The notes beneath the pieces were generated by a model that saw nothing but the letters and a program-made list of their open reading frames with translations, was not told where the DNA came from and did not search any database. Positions 16,492 to 25,119 of a DNA stretch of 64,000 bases are shown in pieces. Each line of letters opens with the position of its first letter. Position 1 is the first letter of the stretch. A program made the translations under genes and the position numbers. The stretch is from Microbulbifer sp. YPW1 (GTDB lineage: Bacteria; Pseudomonadota; Gammaproteobacteria; Pseudomonadales; Cellvibrionaceae). The DNA is taken from the NCBI RefSeq assembly GCF_013367775.1, contig NZ_CP055157.1, forward strand, positions 4,352,001-4,416,000. Direction: 5' to 3'.

Positions 16492-18410
16492 AATCTATCG
16501 TAACCACCTTCTTACTGCCGCTGGCATTCGTATTGCCGGTGAGCTCCGATGTATCTGCTGCGGAATCCTCCAAAGACAACATCAGCTGGACCGGGGAGAC
16601 TAATCAGGCGCTGATGGATTTCTCGAAGGAGTATCTGCTTGGCGATGTCCCATCCAGATACACATTGGCGGGATTCCGAGCGGATATCCACGTTGGCGAG
16701 TCGGAAGTACGATCCAGAATCCAGACCGTCACCTACTACGCTACTTCCAGTGAAATTGAAGAACAGGGAAACGAGCTCATCTACTTCAACCGGGGTAATG
16801 AGCGGCTCACCATCCACTCCGCGGGGTCCATTTCCCCGGATGGGAACATTCAGGTGTTCGACCCGGCCAACATCCAGGTGGTGGAATCGAATCAATACAA
16901 TACCTTCACCGACACCAAAATAGCGGTGATTCCAATACCGGGACTTTCCAGTGGCGGTCTCAGCTTTGTCGATTACGAAGTCATCACGGACAAGTCGCAA
17001 CTGGAAGCGCCATGGTCGAGAATTTTTTATCCCCGGGGCACCTACGAGTACCAGAACTACCACGTCCAGGTCAGCAGCGCCCCCGGTGTCGACCTGCAGT
17101 ACCAGAATGCCAGTGATGCACTTCACTGCAGTGCCGAATCCGGCACCATTACATGCGCAGCCAAACAGATAGCGGCACTCAAGCGAGATAACACCGTCTA
17201 TTGGCGGGACGTGATCAATCAGCTGGTGGTTACCGAAGGGGATTTACCCTGGACAGATATCGCCACATTGATGCAAAACAAATTCGATGATGCCCGGGTG
17301 TCTTCGGCGGAGGTCGACAAGCTCTTTACGACGCTCACAGAAGACCAGCCCTCGCTGGAAGCAAAGATTTCTGCAATCCACCAGTTTGTCTCCCGAGAAA
17401 TCCGCTACAACTCCATGTCCGGGCTCGGCAATGCGATCACCCCGCACAATATTCACGAGACCCTGCACAATCGCTATGGAGACTGTAAGGACAAATCGGC
17501 GCTATTGCTGGAATTGTTGCAGAGACTTGGACTGAACCCCATTCCGGTTCTGGTAGCGACCGAGCGCAAAAGCCTGGCCAACCTGACGCTTCCCGCAACG
17601 AATTACTTCGACCACGTGATCGTATGTAATGACCAGCCGGAAATGAACTTTTGCATCGACGCCACCGATACTGACACCGACTGGAGTGCGCTTCCCGCTT
17701 GGATTCAGGGCAGCGCTGCGCTACCGATTAAACCAGTCACGGAGCCAGTGACACTGCCGCTGAACAAGTATCGCTGGAAGATGGACGCCAATACGGAAAT
17801 TGCATTCGACGAGAAAGGTGGGCAAATAGAAAAGACGACGCGAAAGTACTCCGGGGAGTATGCGGGCTCAATGCGTTCGATACTCTCTGCCCGGGCACCG
17901 GAGGAACGAATTGAATGGGCGCAGAAGCAGTATCAGGAAGTCTACGGCTCCGATAAGGAACCGCAGTTTTCATTTACCCATTCCGACCAAATCGCGCCCG
18001 AGCTTCTGATTCAGTCCGAAGTCCAATACGAACCCCTGTCGGATCCGGAAGCGAATCTGGCCTATACCGAATATGACAGCTGGATGCGGGACGAGCTGCA
18101 GAGCCTGGTCATCGACAACGAGCACTATGGCTACCAGTTTCCCGGACTCAGCGTGGAATCCCGCTATGCGTTTGACCTTGGAAAACTCTGGGCGTTGAGC
18201 TTCCCCGGGCAGACACTGGACCTGAAACACAAGTACGGTTCACTTTCACGGTCCGTCCACGAAATATCCCCCAAGGAACTCGAAGTCATTTCCAGACTGG
18301 AAATACCCGCTCGCTATGTTCCAGTAGAGGAAATTAAACCGTTCAACCAATTCCTGGCCACCCTGAAACGGGAGGCCAAGCTGCGCTTTGAAGCCGAAAA
18401 ACTAGATTGA
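16488..18410 (+). CDS. Secreted DUF3857 / transglutaminase-like protein
   Basis: A 640-residue protein with a Sec signal peptide (cleavage near DVSAA, residue 25). Residues about 60-230 form a DUF3857 domain. Residues about 290-400 form a transglutaminase-like fold with an apparently intact Cys-His-Asp triad: C333 in YGDCKDKS, H376 in FDHVIV and D391 in CIDATD. The C-terminal 230 residues resemble the third domain found in such proteins. Family members are periplasmic; the triad could act as a protease or amidase, but the substrate is unknown. Its start overlaps the stop of the upstream membrane protein gene by 4 bases. Confidence 0.85.
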   Translation: MKSIVTTFLLPLAFVLPVSSDVSAAESSKDNISWTGETNQALMDFSKEYLLGDVPSRYTLAGFRADIHVGESEVRSRIQTVTYYATSSEIEEQGNELIYFNRGNERLTIHSAGSISPDGNIQVFDPANIQVVESNQYNTFTDTKIAVIPIPGLSSGGLSFVDYEVITDKSQLEAPWSRIFYPRGTYEYQNYHVQVSSAPGVDLQYQNASDALHCSAESGTITCAAKQIAALKRDNTVYWRDVINQLVVTEGDLPWTDIATLMQNKFDDARVSSAEVDKLFTTLTEDQPSLEAKISAIHQFVSREIRYNSMSGLGNAITPHNIHETLHNRYGDCKDKSALLLELLQRLGLNPIPVLVATERKSLANLTLPATNYFDHVIVCNDQPEMNFCIDATDTDTDWSALPAWIQGSAALPIKPVTEPVTLPLNKYRWKMDANTEIAFDEKGGQIEKTTRKYSGEYAGSMRSILSARAPEERIEWAQKQYQEVYGSDKEPQFSFTHSDQIAPELLIQSEVQYEPLSDPEANLAYTEYDSWMRDELQSLVIDNEHYGYQFPGLSVESRYAFDLGKLWALSFPGQTLDLKHKYGSLSRSVHEISPKELEVISRLEIPARYVPVEEIKPFNQFLATLKREAKLRFEAEKLD

Positions 18411-18426
18411 TATTGAAGGCCGGGAC

Positions 18427-19947
18427 TCAGAGTTTTTTGACCGGTCTTCCCGTTTCACTCCACAGCACGTGGTACTTCTCCTGCTCCGGGCGATCCACAC
18501 GTGAGAAAGTGTGCGCGCCAAAGAAGTCGCGCTGCGCCTGCAACAGATTCGCCGGCAGCGATTCACGACGGAATGCATCGTAATAACTGAGCGCGGAAGA
18601 CAGTGCCGGCACAGGAATACCGCCGATGGTGGCATCGGCCACGGCCCGGCGCCAGTTGCCCTGATGGCTTGCGATCTGATCGATAAAGAAGTCGTCCAGA
18701 AGCAGGTTCGAGAGCTTGGTATCCCGCTCGTAGGCATCGCTGATGGACTGCAGGAATACCGCGCGAATAATACAGCCTGCCCGCCAGATTCTGGCGATCT
18801 CGGCAAAATTCAGCTCCCAGCCCTGTTCCCGAGCCGCGAGCTTCATCAGGTCGAATCCCTGTGCGTACACGCAGATTTTCGCGCAATACAGCGCGTCGTG
18901 CAGTTGCTCGATGACCTCCTCGCGTTTCTCCTGGGGCAACGGTGCTACGTCCGGTCCCACCAGCTTCTTGGCCGCACGGGTGCGCAACACCTTGCGCGTA
19001 GAGAGGGAGCGGGCGAATACCGCTTCCGCAATACTTGGCGCCGGGCAGCCCACCTGCAGTGCGCCAACCGCGGTCCACAGGCCGGTTCCCTTCTGCCCCG
19101 CGCGATCGAGAATCACATCCACCAGCGGTTTACCGGTTTCAGAGTCGAGGGTGTCCAGCACTTCGGCACTGATGTCGATCAGGTAACTGTTCAGCACCCC
19201 TTTATTCCACTCGCGGAAGACTCCGGCAATTTCCTGCGGGGTCATCTCCAGGGCACTGCGCATCACATCGTAGACTTCGCAGATCATCTGCATATCGGCA
19301 TATTCGATACCGTTATGCACCATTTTCACAAAGTGCCCGGAACCGATGGGGCCGATATAGGCAGCGCAGGGTTCGCCCTCTACCACCGGGTTGCCCGGCT
19401 CGAAACGCTCGATGGGCTGTCCGGTTGCAGGATCCACCTTGGCGGCAATGGCATGCCAGACCGGCTCAATACGCGCCCAGGCATAGCGGTCGCCACTCGG
19501 CATCAACGACGGTCCGAAACGAGCACCCACTTCACCGCCGGATACGGCGGTGGTAAAGAAGATCAGCTTGCCTTCGTAGCGCTTGCAGCGTTCTACAGAG
19601 TCGGTCCACAAGCTGTTGCCGGTATCGATCACGATGTCGTCCGCCTGCAGCCCGGCATCGAGCAGCTTGTTGCACACGTCATCTACCGGCGCACCGGCGG
19701 GAACGGAGAGAATCACCAGGTGTGGCGCTTTCACCCGCGACAGGAGCTCAGTGTAGGAATTGCAGACTTCAACCCGGGCCGGCTGGTCGCCGCGCTCTTT
19801 GGCATCCTGTTCCAGCAGCGCCTCGAGCCGCCCGTGGTCCAGGTCAAACGCGCATACGCGGTATCCGTTGTCGACGAGGTTGAGTATCAGGTTTTTCCCC
19901 ATGACCCCCGCGCCAATAAAACCGATATCGCAAAGTGCATCTGACAT
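18427..19947 (-). CDS. gnd: 6-phosphogluconate dehydrogenase, decarboxylating
   Basis: A 506-residue enzyme that oxidises 6-phosphogluconate to ribulose 5-phosphate and CO2, making NADPH in the pentose phosphate pathway. The dinucleotide motif GAGVMG is at 12-17 and the catalytic lysine is K208 in GHFVKMVHNGIEY; the GQKGTG substrate loop is also present. It is longer than the 468-residue E. coli enzyme, partly through an insertion at about 168-192 just before GEPCAAYIG. AGAGA lies near the ATG. It converges on the DUF3857 gene with a 16-bp gap. Confidence 0.95.
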   Translation of the reverse strand: MSDALCDIGFIGAGVMGKNLILNLVDNGYRVCAFDLDHGRLEALLEQDAKERGDQPARVEVCNSYTELLSRVKAPHLVILSVPAGAPVDDVCNKLLDAGLQADDIVIDTGNSLWTDSVERCKRYEGKLIFFTTAVSGGEVGARFGPSLMPSGDRYAWARIEPVWHAIAAKVDPATGQPIERFEPGNPVVEGEPCAAYIGPIGSGHFVKMVHNGIEYADMQMICEVYDVMRSALEMTPQEIAGVFREWNKGVLNSYLIDISAEVLDTLDSETGKPLVDVILDRAGQKGTGLWTAVGALQVGCPAPSIAEAVFARSLSTRKVLRTRAAKKLVGPDVAPLPQEKREEVIEQLHDALYCAKICVYAQGFDLMKLAAREQGWELNFAEIARIWRAGCIIRAVFLQSISDAYERDTKLSNLLLDDFFIDQIASHQGNWRRAVADATIGGIPVPALSSALSYYDAFRRESLPANLLQAQRDFFGAHTFSRVDRPEQEKYHVLWSETGRPVKKL

Positions 19948-20113
19948 GAATCTCTCCAGAAAAATGGTGCCAATTTGAAGCGGGCGGAGTATAGCAACCC
20001 GAAGCCCGCGCCGGGAGGCGGATTTTGCCGCTGGGGTGACCGGGTGTTTCTCCGCTCCCGGTCAGGGATTACAATCTGGGGCAACCCCTTTCCATCCCGC
20101 CGGATACAAGCCT

Positions 20114-20641
20114 ATGACCACTCAGCCAACCGCCCCGCACGTATTCTCTGCTCCCTGGGGGCGCCAGCTGGTGCTGATCACGTCCCTGTGCGGTGTCATT
20201 CTGTTTGGCATCAGCGCGGTATTGCTGGCGAGAGCGCCAGAAAATCCCCCCTGGATGTATCAGGTGGGTACTTGGATGCCGCTGGCGATATTCGCCCTCT
20301 GCGCACTTTTTTCCGTGCGCGGTTACAGCCTGCAGGATCACTATCTTATTGTGCACAGGCCGGGCTGGCGCACGCGGGTCAATCTGGAGGATTTGCAGTC
20401 GGTCTCCCATCAGCCGGATGCAACCCGGGGGTCCATCCGGATCTTTGGCAACGGTGGCCTGTTTGGCTTTACCGGCCTGTTTCGCAACCAGAAACTGGGC
20501 CGCTACCGCGCCTTTGCTACCGACATTTCCCACACGGTGGTTATCCGACTTCCCATCCGCACCATAGTGGTCACACCGGACAATCCGCAAAAGTTTGTGG
20601 ATCTACTGCACCCGCTCGCTCGCGACGCGGACACGAATTAA
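20114..20641 (+). CDS. Membrane-anchored bacterial PH-like domain protein
   Basis: A 175-residue protein with two hydrophobic segments (about 18-40 and 52-68) followed by a soluble domain. That domain carries the pattern FGNGGLFGFTGLFRN, then a tyrosine/alanine-rich ATDISHTVVIRL, then VVTPDNP, typical of the bPH_5-type bacterial PH-like fold. The domain should face the cytosol. Function unknown. The ATG at 20114 was chosen over an upstream start that would add 26 residues of poor quality. Confidence 0.72.
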   Translation: MTTQPTAPHVFSAPWGRQLVLITSLCGVILFGISAVLLARAPENPPWMYQVGTWMPLAIFALCALFSVRGYSLQDHYLIVHRPGWRTRVNLEDLQSVSHQPDATRGSIRIFGNGGLFGFTGLFRNQKLGRYRAFATDISHTVVIRLPIRTIVVTPDNPQKFVDLLHPLARDADTN

Positions 20642-20761
20642 TACCTCAGATAACAGTCCGGCTTTCAGCGCACTGCCAATAATCAGCGTTTCGCTGGCGC
20701 TGATCTACACTGAAACCCAGTGACGTAATTTCGACTGACCGCGCCACTGGCGGGAGGAACT

Positions 20762-21508
20762 ATGCAGTTTATGACCCCATCAAAGCTCGTGAGCGCGCTA
20801 ATTTTTGCCCTGCTCTGCAACTTCACCTGGGCCGACGAAGCCCGCACCGAAGTCCTGCGCTTTACCAAAGGTGCCACCGGAACATCAGTTTCAAGCAATA
20901 TCACCGGCTATAACACGGTAAATTACAAGGTCACCGCCAAGGCGGGCCAGCAAATGGTGGTCAAGCTATCTACCAACCATACGGCAACCTATTTCAATGT
21001 TTATGCGCCGGGCAGCGGCCCCGGTGATGCCGCCATATTTATCGGCTCCACCAATGGTGATCGCTACGCTGCCACACTCCCCAAAAACGGGACCTATACC
21101 ATTCAGGTTTACATGATGCGCAGCGCCGCCCGACGCGATGAATCGGCGGACTTCAAGCTGCGTGTGGATATCGACAGCGCCAACAGCAGCGACTCCAGCT
21201 CCGAACGCGGCCGGAGTCGCATCGCCTGGGATTACGATGCCAGCGGATATCTGCCCTGCTCTGCCGGAGAACCCAACTTCCGCCGCCAGTGCCCCATGCA
21301 GGTCAAGCGCGCGCCCGGTTCGGCGGAAATCAGAACCCGCAAACCAATAGAAGAGCATGGCCAGCGGGTGCTCTACTTTGCCAACGACCGCTTCAGCACC
21401 GACGACGGCAGCCCATTGAACTGGCAGCGCCAGGGAGACAACTGGTGGCTGGCGGCGGGGAAGCAGGAGTACTACCTGATTCCAGACGCCGTGATTTTTG
21501 GTGGTTGA
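20762..21508 (+). CDS. Secreted two-domain protein, possible lysozyme-inhibitor-like (PliI-like) N-domain
   Basis: A 248-residue protein with a signal peptide (cleavage near FTWA, residue 24). The first domain (about 28-140) has the pattern FTKGATGTSVSSNITGY, KAGQQMVVKL, YFNVYAPGS, TLPKNGTYTIQVYMMRSAARR, which resembles small periplasmic domains related to I-type lysozyme inhibitors; this link is tentative. The second domain (about 150-248) has two cysteines (PCSAGE, RQCPMQV) and ends in the conserved-looking YLIPDAVIFGG. GGGAGG sits 5 bases before the ATG. The first domain recurs in the gene at 22477, on the other side of a hydrolase gene. Confidence 0.68.
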   Translation: MQFMTPSKLVSALIFALLCNFTWADEARTEVLRFTKGATGTSVSSNITGYNTVNYKVTAKAGQQMVVKLSTNHTATYFNVYAPGSGPGDAAIFIGSTNGDRYAATLPKNGTYTIQVYMMRSAARRDESADFKLRVDIDSANSSDSSSERGRSRIAWDYDASGYLPCSAGEPNFRRQCPMQVKRAPGSAEIRTRKPIEEHGQRVLYFANDRFSTDDGSPLNWQRQGDNWWLAAGKQEYYLIPDAVIFGG

Positions 21509-21554
21509 AGCGGGTAGAATCGGTGTTGATCCATTCAGACACCGGTTTCCTTTT

Positions 21555-22352
21555 ATGGCTACTCGCTTAAATACGCAGTATTTCCCCATTGGTAAAATCT
21601 CCGCGGTGTTTTTATGCGGCCTGCTATCGACGCTTGCCAGGCCCACGCTGGGCGCGCCCTCCCAAACCAATGACTGCGTGATCCTGCTGCACGGACTGGC
21701 CAAATCCGAAAGTTCGATGGAAAAGCTGGAACGGGCCATCGACAAGGCAGGGTATATCGCGGTCAATGTGAATTACCCTTCGACCGATTTCCCCATCGAA
21801 AAGCTCGCCGGCCCGGCAATCGCCCCCGCCCTGGACGAATGCGCCCGGGCAACAGGCGATGACAATGCGCCAGCATCGCAGGTGCATTTTGTCACCCACT
21901 CGATGGGTGGCATTCTGGTGCGTCAGTACCTGAGCCGGGTGAATATTGAAAACCTGGGACGGGTGGTCATGCTGGGCCCACCCAATCAGGGCAGTGAAGT
22001 GGTGGACAAGCTGGGCAGTTTCCCCGGTTTCCACTTTATCTTCGGCGATGCGGGGCTGCAGCTCGGCAGCGGTAAAATGAGTGTTCCGAACACACTGGGA
22101 GGCGCGAATTTTGATGTCGGTATCATCGCCGGAACCAAAAGCATCAATCCGATCCTTTCCGGCATGCTTCCGGGCAAGGATGACGGAAAGGTCACCGTAT
22201 CGCGCACACGCCTGCAAGGGATGCAAGATCACCTGGAAATGCCGGTCACCCACGTTTTCATGATGAAAAACCCAAAGGTCATCCGGCAGGTAATCCACTA
22301 TCTCCAGCATGGCCGTTTCCAACGAGAGACGGAACAGCATAGCGGCGTATAG
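21555..22352 (+). CDS. Secreted alpha/beta hydrolase (lipase/esterase-like)
   Basis: A 265-residue alpha/beta-hydrolase with an N-terminal hydrophobic segment (about 14-30) that looks like a signal peptide. The nucleophile elbow THSMGG gives S116; the oxyanion region is LLHGLAKS (H46); the acid is probably D210 in GKDDGKV and the base H233 in VTHVFMM. A cap domain is almost absent, as in short lipases and triacylglycerol-lipase-like proteins. Substrate unknown. The start at 21555 is 46 bp past the previous gene, so the two are probably cotranscribed. Confidence 0.82.
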   Translation: MATRLNTQYFPIGKISAVFLCGLLSTLARPTLGAPSQTNDCVILLHGLAKSESSMEKLERAIDKAGYIAVNVNYPSTDFPIEKLAGPAIAPALDECARATGDDNAPASQVHFVTHSMGGILVRQYLSRVNIENLGRVVMLGPPNQGSEVVDKLGSFPGFHFIFGDAGLQLGSGKMSVPNTLGGANFDVGIIAGTKSINPILSGMLPGKDDGKVTVSRTRLQGMQDHLEMPVTHVFMMKNPKVIRQVIHYLQHGRFQRETEQHSGV

Positions 22353-22476
22353 GCCAGGAAAGTCTACTGAACGCCTAAATCTGCCGGCAAAATGGCTGGC
22401 AGAACGACTAAACGACTATTAGCCCCTCCGCGAATCTACACTGGATGCCTTGATTGATCCTTTATCAGGGCTACCA

Positions 22477-22938
22477 GTGCGAATAAACCTGCTGCTCCGA
22501 CATTCACTCTGCGCACCGCTGCTGGTGCAGCTACTATTGTGCGCCCTGCCCGCGGCTGCCGATACCAGCGTTAGCCACGCCCTGCGTGAAAGAGTGGAGC
22601 TTCATAGCGACAGCCCCGCATCCGCCCCCCAAACCCAGACTGCGCGGGTTACCGCGACCATCAATGGCCACCAGGCCATCGAATACCTGATCGATGCCAA
22701 AACCGGCCAATCGTTAGAGCTTGACGTGCACAGCAGTAATACCCGGGCGGGCTACCGTATTACCGCACCTGCGGCTCCGCGCGCACTGCACCGGGGCCAC
22801 GGCCAGCACTCGCGCTTTTCCGTGACCCTGCCGAGAGACGGCACCTACAAGGTTCTGATCTACCTGATGCGCAGCGCAGCACAGAACGGAGAGAGTGCCG
22901 AGTTTGCCCTGGATATACGCCTGAGCAATCCTGGCTGA
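22477..22938 (+). CDS. Secreted protein, paralogue of the N-domain of the gene at 20762
   Basis: A 153-residue protein. From the GTG at 22477 it has a clean signal peptide (LLLCALPAAA, cleavage near residue 29); a TTG nine codons upstream is the alternative. The mature domain shares the order of the first domain of the 20762 protein: an inhibitor-like GHQAIEYLIDAKTGQSLELDV strand, then TLPRDGTYKVLIYLMRSAAQ. The shared core is DAKTGQ/TAKAGQ and the GTY-hydrophobic-MRSAA motif. It lacks the second, cysteine-containing domain. It probably sits in the periplasm; function unknown. Confidence 0.62.
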   Translation: MRINLLLRHSLCAPLLVQLLLCALPAAADTSVSHALRERVELHSDSPASAPQTQTARVTATINGHQAIEYLIDAKTGQSLELDVHSSNTRAGYRITAPAAPRALHRGHGQHSRFSVTLPRDGTYKVLIYLMRSAAQNGESAEFALDIRLSNPG

Positions 22939-22965
22939 TTTACCACTTGCCGCAGATTTTTCACG

Positions 22966-23982
22966 ATGCAGAACACAGGCGCTCAAACTAGCGAAGCCGG
23001 ACAGCAGAATAGTGTTTCTGCGGACTACAGTGCCGCCATAGACCAGGTCGACAGCTGGGTGGATGGTGCGATCAAACTGATACCCAACTTCACCGTCGCG
23101 CTATTGGTATTACTGATTGCCTTTATTCTTGGCAGTATTTTCCGGTTTGTTGTGCGGCGGCATCTCACCCGCAGAGACCGGAGTAATCTGGGAGAGGTAC
23201 TGGGTAGCCTGGTCAAGTGGAGCGTGATACTGGTGGGCTTTCTCCTTGCCGCCACCATTGTCATGCCCAGCCTCAAGCCCGGTGACCTGATCGCCGGATT
23301 GGGCGTGGGCTCCGTGGCCATCGGCTTTGCGTTCAAAGATATTCTGCAAAACTGGCTCGCTGGTCTGCTCATTCTCGTGCGCCAGCCTTTTGAAATCGGC
23401 GATCAGATCAAAGTCGCAGACTTCGAGGGCACCGTACACCGCATAGAAACCCGCGCTACCCTCATCGACACCTACGACGGCCAGCGGGTGGTCATGCCCA
23501 ACAGTGACATCTACACCAACGCCGTGCTGGTAAAAACCGCCCACACTAAACGACGCAGCGATTTTGAAATCGGAATTGGCTACAGCGACAGTATCGGCGA
23601 GGCGTGTGACGTTATCCGCAGTGCGGTGACACAGGTTGAAGGCGTTCAGCAGTCACCGGCGCCGGAAGCCCTGCCGTGGGAGCTCGCCGCCAGCTGGGTA
23701 ACCATTCGCGCCCGCTGGTGGACGAATAGTGCCCAGACCGATGTCACCCATATACGGGCTCGGGTCATTCAATCGGTAAAAGAAGCGCTGGATGAAGCGG
23801 GTATCGATATGCCGTTTGAAACCCAGGTACATCTATTTCACGACCAGACCGACGAATCCGATGGAAAACCGGGTCAACAGAGGGAGGGCTGGCCCGCGCC
23901 CCCGGCAAACCGCGGAGAAAAACAGGCCGGCAACGCTGAGAGGGAGCGCGGAACCGGAAATACCGGCCCGCAAAATAAATGA
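22966..23982 (+). CDS. MscS-family small-conductance mechanosensitive channel
   Basis: A 338-residue inner-membrane channel that opens on membrane tension to release solutes after osmotic downshock. The pore-lining helix with closely packed glycines and alanines is clear (GLGVGSVAIGFAFKDILQNWLAG), followed by the beta-domain entry FEIGDQIKV. Two further hydrophobic helices precede the pore helix, and the C-terminus ends in a polar, proline/glutamate/arginine-rich tail of about 45 residues. It follows the secreted-protein gene by 28 bp and ends inside a hairpin shared with the convergent trpS gene. Confidence 0.9.
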   Translation: MQNTGAQTSEAGQQNSVSADYSAAIDQVDSWVDGAIKLIPNFTVALLVLLIAFILGSIFRFVVRRHLTRRDRSNLGEVLGSLVKWSVILVGFLLAATIVMPSLKPGDLIAGLGVGSVAIGFAFKDILQNWLAGLLILVRQPFEIGDQIKVADFEGTVHRIETRATLIDTYDGQRVVMPNSDIYTNAVLVKTAHTKRRSDFEIGIGYSDSIGEACDVIRSAVTQVEGVQQSPAPEALPWELAASWVTIRARWWTNSAQTDVTHIRARVIQSVKEALDEAGIDMPFETQVHLFHDQTDESDGKPGQQREGWPAPPANRGEKQAGNAERERGTGNTGPQNK

Positions 23983-24003
23983 GCCCACTGGATAGTGGGC
24001 TCA
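23980..24003. terminator. Hairpin between convergent mscS-type gene and trpS
   Basis: Ten-base perfect arms (TGAGCCCACT / AGTGGGCTCA) around a 4-base loop; the first arm includes the stop codon of the channel gene. It lacks a T tract on either strand, so it is a weak terminator at best. Confidence 0.5.
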
Positions 24004-24027
24004 GGAGTAAAGCGCTAGGTCAGCGTA

Positions 24028-25035
24028 TCAGCCAATCTTGCGGATACCCACCGCTTCGCGCAGTTTAGCGAGGAAAGGACGGGAATAGGCACGCGCCTTT
24101 TCTGCGCCTTTTTCCAGCTCCTCTTCAATCTGCGCCGGATTGGCCAGCAGGGTTTCATAGCGCTCGCGCGCTTCACCAATCTGCCCGTTGATCAGTTCAA
24201 ACAGCTGTTTCTTGGCCTCGCCCCAGGCGATTCCCTCTTCAAATGCCTTGCGCATTTCCGCGGTCTGCTCGGGTGTGGCAAACGCCTGCCAGATCTGGAA
24301 TACGGTAGAAGTATCCGGATCTTTCGGCTCACCCGGCTCCAACAGGTTGGTCTTGATCTTGTTGATGTGCTTTTTCAGTTTCTTTTCCGGCAGGAACAAC
24401 GGAATGGTATTGCCGTAGCTCTTGCTCATCTTGCGGCCGTCGAGGCCCTGCAATACGGAAACATGCTCATCGACCACCGCTTCGGGCAGCGCAAAGTGCT
24501 CGCCGTAGTGGTGGTTGAAACGCGCAGCGATATCCCGCGCCATTTCGATATGCTGAATCTGGTCCTTGCCTACGGGCACCTTGTTGGCATTGAACATCAG
24601 GATGTCCGCGGCCATCAGGATCGGGTAGCTGTACAGTCCCATATTGATTCCGAAGTCTGAATCCTGACCGTCATCGCGGTTGGCATCCACCGCAGCCTTG
24701 TAGGCGTGTGCGCGGTTCATCAGGCCCTTGGCGGTCTGGCAGGTAAGCAGCCAGGTCAGCTCAGGGATTTCAACGATATCGGACTGGCGGTAGAAAATCA
24801 CATTGTCGGTATTCAGCCCCAGGGCCAGCCAGGTTGCGGCGATTTCCAGGGTGGACTGGTGAACCTGTTCCGGATCCTGACACTTGATCAGCGCGTGGTA
24901 GTCCGCCAGAAAATAGAAGGACTGGTTATTTTCTTCCTGGCTGGCGGCAATGGCCGGGCGAATCGCGCCCACATAGTTACCCAGGTGGGGAGTGCCAGTA
25001 GTGGTAATGCCGGTAAGTACACGCTGCTTGCTCAT
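24028..25035 (-). CDS. trpS: Tryptophanyl-tRNA synthetase
   Basis: A 335-residue class Ic synthetase that charges tRNA(Trp). The HIGH-type motif appears as [11 protein letters not shown] (residues 13-23), and the KMSKS signature is intact in [10 protein letters not shown]. The length agrees with bacterial TrpRS. The ATG is preceded on the minus strand by an AGGATTT at a usable distance. Upstream on the same strand, 84 bp away, is a glycosyltransferase that may act on tRNA. Confidence 0.97.
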   Translation of the reverse strand: MSKQRVLTGITTTGTPHLGNYVGAIRPAIAASQEENNQSFYFLADYHALIKCQDPEQVHQSTLEIAATWLALGLNTDNVIFYRQSDIVEIPELTWLLTCQTAKGLMNRAHAYKAAVDANRDDGQDSDFGINMGLYSYPILMAADILMFNANKVPVGKDQIQHIEMARDIAARFNHHYGEHFALPEAVVDEHVSVLQGLDGRKMSKSYGNTIPLFLPEKKLKKHINKIKTNLLEPGEPKDPDTSTVFQIWQAFATPEQTAEMRKAFEEGIAWGEAKKQLFELINGQIGEARERYETLLANPAQIEEELEKGAEKARAYSRPFLAKLREAVGIRKIG

Positions 25036-25119
25036 AAATCCTAGAGGTTCCGTTCTTGCTAATCGTCAATCGGCGAATCAGGGCCGAATGATACCCGTTT
25101 CCCGCGGGGGGTTGTATGT

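Noticed and set aside
18511..19944. A 477-codon open frame opposite gnd
   Set aside because: It lies wholly antisense to a strongly conserved gene and its composition is that of a mirror frame.
20642..23982. A genomic island or prophage fragment at 20-24 kb
   Set aside because: No integrase, tRNA, direct repeats or clear base-composition shift is visible; the block looks accessory only because its genes are poorly known.
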